NCBI GenBank assembly: GCA_946811185.2
Contig: OX328106.1
Location: 49,612,311 to 49,676,310, forward strand
Length of the DNA stretch: 64,000 bases
Direction: 5' to 3'
Source: Hippopus hippopus
Taxonomy: Eukaryota; Mollusca; Bivalvia; Cardiida; Cardiidae
Within the stretch, counting starts at the first letter, position 1; every line of letters starts with the position of its first letter. The translations under genes were made by a program, and so were the position numbers. The notes beneath the pieces were generated by a model, which was not told the origin of the DNA, did not search any database, and saw nothing but the letters and a program-made list of their open reading frames with translations. Of the stretch, positions 25,301 through 34,300 are shown one piece after another.

Positions 25301-28300
25301 CATTGCTACTGCTTGTTAGCTCACCTGAGCACAAAGTGCTCAAGGTGAGCTTTTGTGATTGTGCTGTGTCCGTCATCCGTCGTGCGTCGTCTGTCTTGTG
25401 TCGTCAACTTTTAGTTTGTGTACACTCTAGAGGCCACATTTTCAGTCGGATACTCGTGAAACTTGTTCAGAATATTTGTCATAATAATATCTCGGACGAG
25501 TTTGATAATGGGTCATGTCGGATCAAAAATTAGGTCACTAGGTCAAATCTAAGAATAACCTTGTGTACGCTCTAGAGGCCACAATTTTGGTCCAAAACTC
25601 CTGAAAGATGGTCAGAATGATTGTCTTGATAATATCTCGGACAAGTTTGAAAATGGGTCATGTGGGGTCAAAAACTAGGTCACTGGGTCAAATCTTAGAA
25701 AAACCTTGTGTACGCTCTAAAGGCCACATTTACAGTCCAAAACTCCTGAAAGTTGGTCAGAATGTTTGTCTTGATTATATCTCAAAAGAGTTTGAAAATG
25801 GGTCATGTCTGGTCAAAAACTAGGTCACTAGGTCAAATCTTAGAAAAACCTTGTGTACTCTCTAGTAACCACATTTTCAGTCAGATACTCTTGAAAGTTG
25901 GTCAGAATGTTTGTCTTAATGATACCTTAGATGAGTATAAAAATGGGTCATGTCGGGTCAAAAACTAGGTCACTGGGTCAATTCTTAGAAAAACCTTGTT
26001 TACGCTCTACAGGCCACATTTTCAGTCCAAAACTCCTAAAAGTTTGTCAGAATGATTGTCTTGATTATATCTCAGATGAATTTGAAAATGGGTCATGTCA
26101 GGTCAAAAACTAGGTCACTTGGTCAACTCTTAGAAAAACCTTGTGTATGCTCTAGAGGCCACATTTTCAGTCCAAAACTCCTAAAAGTTGGTCAGAATGT
26201 TTGTCTTTATGATATCTCGAATGAGTTTGATAATGGGTCATGTGGGGTCAAAAAATAGGTCACTAAGTCAAATCTTAGAAAAACCTTGTGTACGCTTTAG
26301 AGGCCACATTTTCAGTCAGATACTCTTGAAACTTGGTCAGAATGATTGTCTTGGTGATATCTCAAAAGAGTTTGATATTGGGTAATGTCGGGTCAAAAAC
26401 TAGGTCACTAGGTCAAATCTTAGAAAAACCTTGTGTACGCTCTAGAGGCCACATTTTCAGTCAGATACTCTTGAAATTTGGTCAGAATGTTTGTCTTGAT
26501 TATATCTTGGAAGAGTATGAAAATGGGTGATGTCGAAAAAAAAAACTAGGTCACTAGGTCAAATCTTCGAAAGCCTTGTGTACTTTTTAGAGGCCACATA
26601 TTTAATGCAGTACTCATGAAACTTGGTCAGAATGTTGGTCTTGAACCAGTTTGCAAGTTGGTCATTTCAGGTCAATAACTCATGAAAATCTAGGTAGAAT
26701 GTTTGTCATAATATCTCAAAAGAGATTGAAAATGAGTCATGTTTGGTCAAAAGACTCAGGTGAGCGACTTCAGGGCCATCATGGCCCTCTTGTTTTACAG
26801 TGAATTTCTTGTCTGATTTCAATTTAGACAAGCCTATAATTGAATCCTTTTTTTTTCAAGATTTTTTTGGATAGTAAAAACTGGATAGTTTCATAAAACT
26901 TGAAAGAGCTATTATTATCTTTTTCCAGTCCCAATACAAATACTCCAATGGTGATTTAAGCGACACATTTATCGTGGTTGATGTGAAATACAGAAATGAT
27001 TCCCAGACAACAGGACATAACTGGCATGTGCACGAGAACCGAGTGATCACAAACTGTGCTAGCTGCGGGCCTCACTATAACCCCTTCATGGTGGATGTGG
27101 TAAGACATGCCTCTTGTTTGTATCAACGACTCTTTCACTACTGAATAAATAAATTTCATTTTCTCAAAGGCTAAAAATACATTTTCTCTGCAAGATTCAG
27201 AGACAGTTCAGTCATAAACTAGAATGTAGCAGTGGACAGTGCAGATCAGACGTCAGACTGCATGGTCTATGCAGTCTTATCTTGATCTACACTGTCGGCA
27301 AAAGCTTCTGGTGTCATTAATGGTATGGAAAGAATTAACTCAGCTGTTTTTAAAGAAAACATCCAGATTGTCATAGTATCATTGCAGAGTTGTCATTTGC
27401 GTTGTCGTCATGAGGAAACTTTGACATTTTTTTTTGTATGCCATTTACCGAGTATACATGTGTGTAAACAGCAACTAGTTTTTTACTTGCAAAAGTGGAT
27501 CTCATACCCTTAGACCATTTTTGAAACAGGTATGCTTCTTTTTCTGCGTAGAAATTTTATCTAGAGAGGCTGAGCATTGGCACCTGCATATTATGCTTTT
27601 CGTTAATGTATTGGGAAATGATGGTGGTTTATAAGGTTTGATAATTCATGGTTCCGTCCAGTAAAATTAACTAATTTCATAGCAACTGGTACAGAACTTT
27701 CTTTAGACAAAGGGTCCCCTGGAGTACCGTCTTATTTACAATTCCATAAGTTTTTGCGCAAGAATTTGTAACTGTATGCCTTTGTTCAGAATTCCAAAAT
27801 TTGTAAATCCGTTTTACTAAACTCTCTTATTAACTTTGCAAATGTTCATAAATAAATTTTTTGTTACTCTTCAATTGAAGGTGGAAAGTGTTCCAGCACA
27901 CTTGGTACCCAGGTAAACAGTGTGCACCATTCAACCAGAGGGAAATATGACATAATTTATATGCATTTATCCTACATTTCTAGGGCTTTATGTAATATTG
28001 TAATGCCTTCTTATGTGGCGGGGGATATGCCACAGGATATTACCGAAAACAACTGCACTGGATTTCGATGAAAATCAGAACAAAAAGGGGTTAGAAGCAT
28101 GAAATGAATAGAATATTTGTTGTTTTTTTTCAGTGAAAGATTGAAATTTATTTCATCTTGTGAACATAATCGGTAATACATGTATTTTCATGAGTAGCAC
28201 AGCCGATTGTGAAAATATTACCGATGATGTTCACTTGATGAAATAAATTTCAATCTTTCACCGAATAAAACAAATATTCTATTTATTTTATGTTTCTAAC

Positions 28301-31300
28301 CCCTTCAAAGCAGTTGCAGACAACAAATTTGATGTTGCTTGAATGACTTAAATTTGTCTATTAAAGAGCAGAAAACATTGTGGGAAATTGAGAAAATGCT
28401 GGTTACCAGCATTTTCTCCTTTTCCCACCATGTTTTCAAAATTCTTTAATTCTTTATGGCGTTTAAAACATAAGACTGTTTGGTAAAGGTTAAAGCTTCT
28501 AAGATGCTTATTTGACCCCCTGTATGCTTTTTCTTCCATAGGATAACAACTATGATGAATATTCCATCTACAACCCACTCAGATGTGAAATGGGAGATCA
28601 GTCCAAAAAAGTAGGGGAGTATACCATTGGCGGTGGCAAAAAATTTTTCACAGACATCAACTTGAACTTGGAAGCAACTTATTCTGGTAAATTTTATCTT
28701 TGGCAATTGCTGTTTGCTTGTTCAGCCCTATACTACTCTGTTTCCAGTTTTAAAATTTTAAAACTAGGTCACTTAGCCAAATCTTAGAAAAAACTTGGTT
28801 GCACTCAAGAGGCAACATTTTCAGCCTTATACTAATGAAACTTGGTCAGATTGTTTGCCCTGATGATATCTTGTACAAGCATGAAATTGGGTCATTTTGG
28901 GTTAAAAAAATAGGTTACTGTGCCAAATTTGAAAAAAAAAAAACTTGTGTGCTGTCTAGAGGCCACATTTTCAGCCTGATACTCATGAAACTAGGTCAAA
29001 GGGTTTGTCTTGATGATATCTCAGTGAATTGTGAAATTGGGTCACCTCAAGTCTAAAAGGTAGGTCATAAGCCAAATCTTAGATAAACCTTGTGTGCACA
29101 CTACAGGCCAAATTTTCAGCCTGATACTCATGAAACTAGGCCAGAGTCTTTGTCTGGATGATATCTCTGACAAGTTCAAAAGTAGGTCAAGTTGGTCAAA
29201 ATCTAGGTAACTTACATGCATGCGTTCTACATCATTAAAACTAGGATCTCTTCAGCTTTATCAACCATAGATGACTTTACTTAGGTGAGCGCTTGAGGGC
29301 CAATGGCCCTCTTGTTTTTTAGATACCATGATAAATGAGAGATATTAATTTCTTTCCTTCCAATAGCAAATATCATTTTTTAAAGCTGGCACTGTTAGGA
29401 TTGATTTAAATTGGTTTGAAAAAAGTGATATACTGATAAGTAAATTCTTTAAATGCAAAATATACCTGTTATGTAAAAAAATGTTATGTAAGCAATTTAA
29501 TTCTCTTCATTACTTGATTAAATATGTCACACCCTGATAAATACGAGAAGATGTTATTACCCTTTACCCCACAATACTGAGTTTTAATGACCCTTAAAAA
29601 AAGAAAACTATTGAAAAAAATGGCAGGAAATGGAGAAAATGCTGGTAACCAGCACTTTCTCCTTTTCACACAATGTTTTCCATCCTATTAAAGACAAATC
29701 CCATATTTTGAGTGATAGATACTTTATCTTCTGAAAATGCTTTCAATTTGGACCAGACTAAAATTTTGTCGTTTGGCAAAGAGTTAAAGTCCTAGGTGAT
29801 ACAGATTTGTGACAGGCTTTAAGCTCAGTACCCAATGATAAAATTCTTGACATGTCCAATTTCAATGCATTTGTAGACAACAAATTAAATGTGGCTGGAA
29901 TGATGAGACTTTCTGTGGGAAAAGGAAAAAATGCTGGAAACCAGCATTTGCATCCTTTTTTTCAACAATGTTGTCAAAGGCTTTATTTATTAGGGTCATT
30001 AAGAAATAGGGATTGTGTGGTAGAGGGTGAAGTTACAAGTCACTGTTTTTCTTGGTAAAGGCTGCTGCTGAAATATTAACCCTTTAGCACACAATCCCGT
30101 GTTTTAACAACCCTGAGATAGCAGCAGCAGCCTTTTGAAAACATTGTGGGAAAAGAAGAAAATGCTTTTAACCAGCATTGTCTCCTTTTACCACAATGTT
30201 TTCTTCCCTATCAAAGACAGAAAATCACCATTTTAGTCATATTTAATTTGTCATCTGTAAATGTAAAAATGTAAAAATTGTTAGAGTCAGACGACATTTA
30301 AATTTGTAGCACTTTGATTTACATGTATCAACTGTTGTGAACATCATAACATATTTAATCTTTTTCAGAAAGGCAAAAAAGTAGACTTGACATAATTGAA
30401 AACATTTGCAGACGACAATTTAATTGTGACTTAAATGACGGAATTTGTTTTTGATAGGGTGGAAAACATTATGGGAAAAGGAAAAAATGCTGGTAACCAG
30501 CATTTTCTCCTTTTCCCAAAATGTTTTCAGAAGGTATGATATTCTCAGGGTCACTAAAACTCGGGATTGTGTAGAGAAAGGGTTATAAAAGGTGTACTAG
30601 TCTGTTTGAACATTTTATCTTTATAGTTTACAAGCTAATTTAGTCATAAAGTTTTGAAGTTTTGGCTATATAGCATTTGCAAGAGGTTGTCTGTAAACAG
30701 TAAAGTATTTACAAAACATGAGTTCACATTGAACTTTTCACATAAAATATGAGAGGAATTTTAAAGCTCTTTCCATGAAACTGATTCTTTATAGAGTCAT
30801 AAAATTCAGACCAAAATATGGAATTCTGAAGATTTTCTTCATGAATATATATTTGCATATATATTTGCAACTATTGGACAGTGTATGCTAAGATTGGAAT
30901 GCCCATTCTGTACATCCTGATCTTTATCTACACTATATGCAGGCTGTTTTGGGTCACCTACAGCGTTCATAAGATATCAGGTCTAACCCATTACTGAACT
31001 TGTCTATGTTGTGCATATCCCTATATATTCCTACTTTGCTGTATCAGCGGAGTAGCCAAACTGGCTTTACCACACTGGCTTATTTTAGACGTATCAAAAT
31101 ATTGTTTAACCCTTTACCACACAATGACGATTTTTAACACCCCTGATAGAGAAGGCTTTTGAAAACATTGTAGGAAAAGGAGAAAATGCTGGTTACCAGC
31201 ATTTTTCTCCTTTTCCCACAATGTTTTCTACCCTATCAAAGAAAAATCATTTCATATGAGCCACATTGAAACTGTCATCTGCAAATGCTTTCAATTCGGA

Positions 31301-34300
31301 CAGGTCTAAAATTTGTCATGTGGTAAAGGGTTAACTCTTTTAACTCTTTACCACACAAGAAAAATTCAGACTTGTCCAAATTGGAACCAATTTCAGAGGT
31401 CAATTTAAATTTGGCTCAGATGATGGAATTTGTCTTTGATAGAAAAGATTGTGGGAAAAGGGGAAAATGCTGGTTACCAGCATTTTCTCCTTTGCCCACA
31501 ATGTTTTCTAAAGGCTTCTTCTTCGAGTTCGTTAAAGCTCGGGATCGTGTTGTAAAGGGTTAAAAAACAAAAAAATTTTGGACCAGCCCAAATCTAAAGC
31601 GCTTGTAGATGACAAATTAGTTTTTGCTTGATTGATGATTTCTGTCTTTGATAGTGTAAGAAATATTGTGGGAAAAGGAGAAAATTCTGGTTACCAGCAT
31701 GTTCTCCTTTTCCCACAATGTTTTTAGAAGTCCTCTTCCTCAGAGTTTTACAGTATTTGGGATTGTCCTCTAAATAAGCTTGATTATGTCATATTTGATC
31801 TGATGGATATCAAGATCTTAAAAAAACTCTAAACTTTGGGTTTGTATTCTCTTCTACAGCTGCCAAAAGATCCGTTGTGTTTCATGCTGCCAATGGGGGT
31901 GCGGACAGGATTGCCTGCGCTTCGATCATACCACACGGAAATTCTGCTGTTCATAGTGATCTGTCATTTACTAAAAAAACTTACCAGAGGTGGGGTTGTT
32001 ATCATTTTTTTTCCCTCCCGCTCTTTTTTACCACGATGTTTTCTTAATTTACCAATTGAAAGACAGACTTTATCTTTGAGCAACATCTAGTTTGTCATCT
32101 GCAACTGTTTTAAATTTAGGCGAATCTACAGTTTTCTTGTTTGATAAAGAGTTAATGCTTTCACCATCAAAATTAATAGACAAATTACATCATTCCAGGA
32201 CCATAAATATTGTTCTGTTGCAAGATGAACACACAGTTCGGTCATAATCTTGAATGAAGTAATCTAGAAGTACTGTACAGTTTGAATCACAGAGCAGACC
32301 ACACATGTCTGATCTTGATCTACACAGTCCACAAAAGCTTCATGTGTCATCTTTAGTAAGGAAAGTTCTATGTTTACCCAGGGATCGTATATACACAGGG
32401 ATAGGCAACGCAACTGGAGTTAAGACCAATTATCGATTGTTCACTGACTTACCTGTACGGCGTCCAATAATCCGTTGTCGTTCCTTGCGAGTTGTTATCT
32501 TCCTTTCAGATAATATAATTCCTTGCCGATTCCGACAATTTTTATATCCGCCAAAGAAGCGTTTAGTATGAAATGCGTTTCAATGTTTATGTCAGTGTTT
32601 TTCTATTATTGTTTTTTTCAGTTAAAGTGTTATTCTTTTTATCTGGAAAATTTAAAGTGTCGACTAATTGGGCGTTTCAGATATACAGGTCATGTTGTCA
32701 GTCTTGATTTCACACGAAGTGTAAATTGTGAATGGAGATCAAAACGGCCCGGTGCCAAAACGACCCATTACCGAAACAACCCTCTTTTTCGTAGTAACTT
32801 AAAATATTTTGATATTTCTGCAGTGGATATCTATTGCAAACAATTCGGGAAGAGCACACATCGCCTGTTGAAGGATTAAGTCCGTCTAACGTTTCGGAAG
32901 TGGGCTGCTTTTGTCCACTCCCTGTATTTGACATGATCACAAGTGGGATATATCAAGTTGTGTATCTGTCATGACACATCTACTGTTAGTAGTTTCCTCT
33001 TCTGTTTATAGACAATACGCATCATTGAAATTAAATATTTATTTTCTGATTTTCTTCTCCAAATGTTTCAATTTGGTCAGGTCAAAAGCTTCTCATGTTA
33101 TCAGGAGTGACAAACATTTCACTTGTATGTAGTACAATGTATTAGGCCGGTAAACACAGAGATCTGTTAATAGTTATATACCCATTTTTCAATAGCAAAC
33201 TACACAAAGGGCATATAGAACCAGAAAATTGCCTTCACTGCCCATTAAATGGACCTTCCAGTACATTTTCAGTTCAGCTTGCAGCTACTCTTAAATCACT
33301 GTCTTTGACAGAAAATAAGGAGAATTTCCTGCAAAATGGAAAGAATTAGTGAACTTTCTGAAAAAGTAGGCTGGTGAAGTGTGAGGACCTGTCTGCAACT
33401 CTGTTCCTACTTTCATACTTTGGAATCAATTACATATACCAGTGGCCTTCACAATTGCATCATTTCGAATTAACCTGTGTACCTTACAACCTTGTGTGTT
33501 TGATGACTTCGGAATATTTAAAGCTTTTTGAAAATATTGTGGGAAAAGAACAAAATGCTAGCCTAGCACATGTACCTGTTTTCAGCATTTTTATCCGCAA
33601 TGTTTAATACCATGCAAAAAAAATCCAATCGTTTGAATCTACTTTCAGTTGTCGTTTGCTAATACTTTCAATTGGGGATTCCAAAGGCCCCCCAAAAAAT
33701 TGTTCTTTGGTAAAAAATAGTCAGTATAGCTGCATTGTTTGCTTTGATACAATTGCAAAATGTTGAAAGCAACCAACCTTCAGGAACACTTTGCCAGACA
33801 ACAAAATTTGAGACTTGTCTGATTTGGAATTATTTGCAGACAAGAAATGAAATGTGTCACTTGTGTCTTTGCTGAGAAAATGAGAACATGCTAAAATTGC
33901 TTGCCAACATTTTCTTCTTTTCCCACAATGTTTTCAGATGTGTAAATATTTCCTATGGTAGTGAAAACTTAGGATTCAGGAATACTGGCATATGTCACAG
34001 ATTATAAGATAACTCCTTACCACAAGTGGCTTATAAGACTGTAGATACTGAATGTACTGTGTTGTTTGAAGAAACCAAAAGTATGTCAAATTTAATACAT
34101 GTACTTTTAGTGTTTTATGACAATAGTGTAAGTAGTGGGAAACCAACATCATGATTCTCAGAGAATTTTGCACAACACAGATACATACTTCTCTCCCTCA
34201 AAAAATATGTTGATGAGGAAAAGCAACACGCAGCTTGTGCAGACAGTTGTGCAAATTCAAAAAACAAATAGATAAGTATAATGGCTGCTATGATACAACT

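Noticed and set aside
25303..26530. A series of overlapping 60-76-codon frames with repeated GQNVCL and NGSC words, looking like a repeat protein
   Set aside because: They come from 145-bp DNA units; 145 is not a multiple of three, each frame ends within about one unit, and no splice sites join them.
32523..32879. 118-codon frame found in three copies of the hAT-like element
   Set aside because: No transposase or other domain pattern; the repetition is explained by the element being present three times, and it does not extend across the element.
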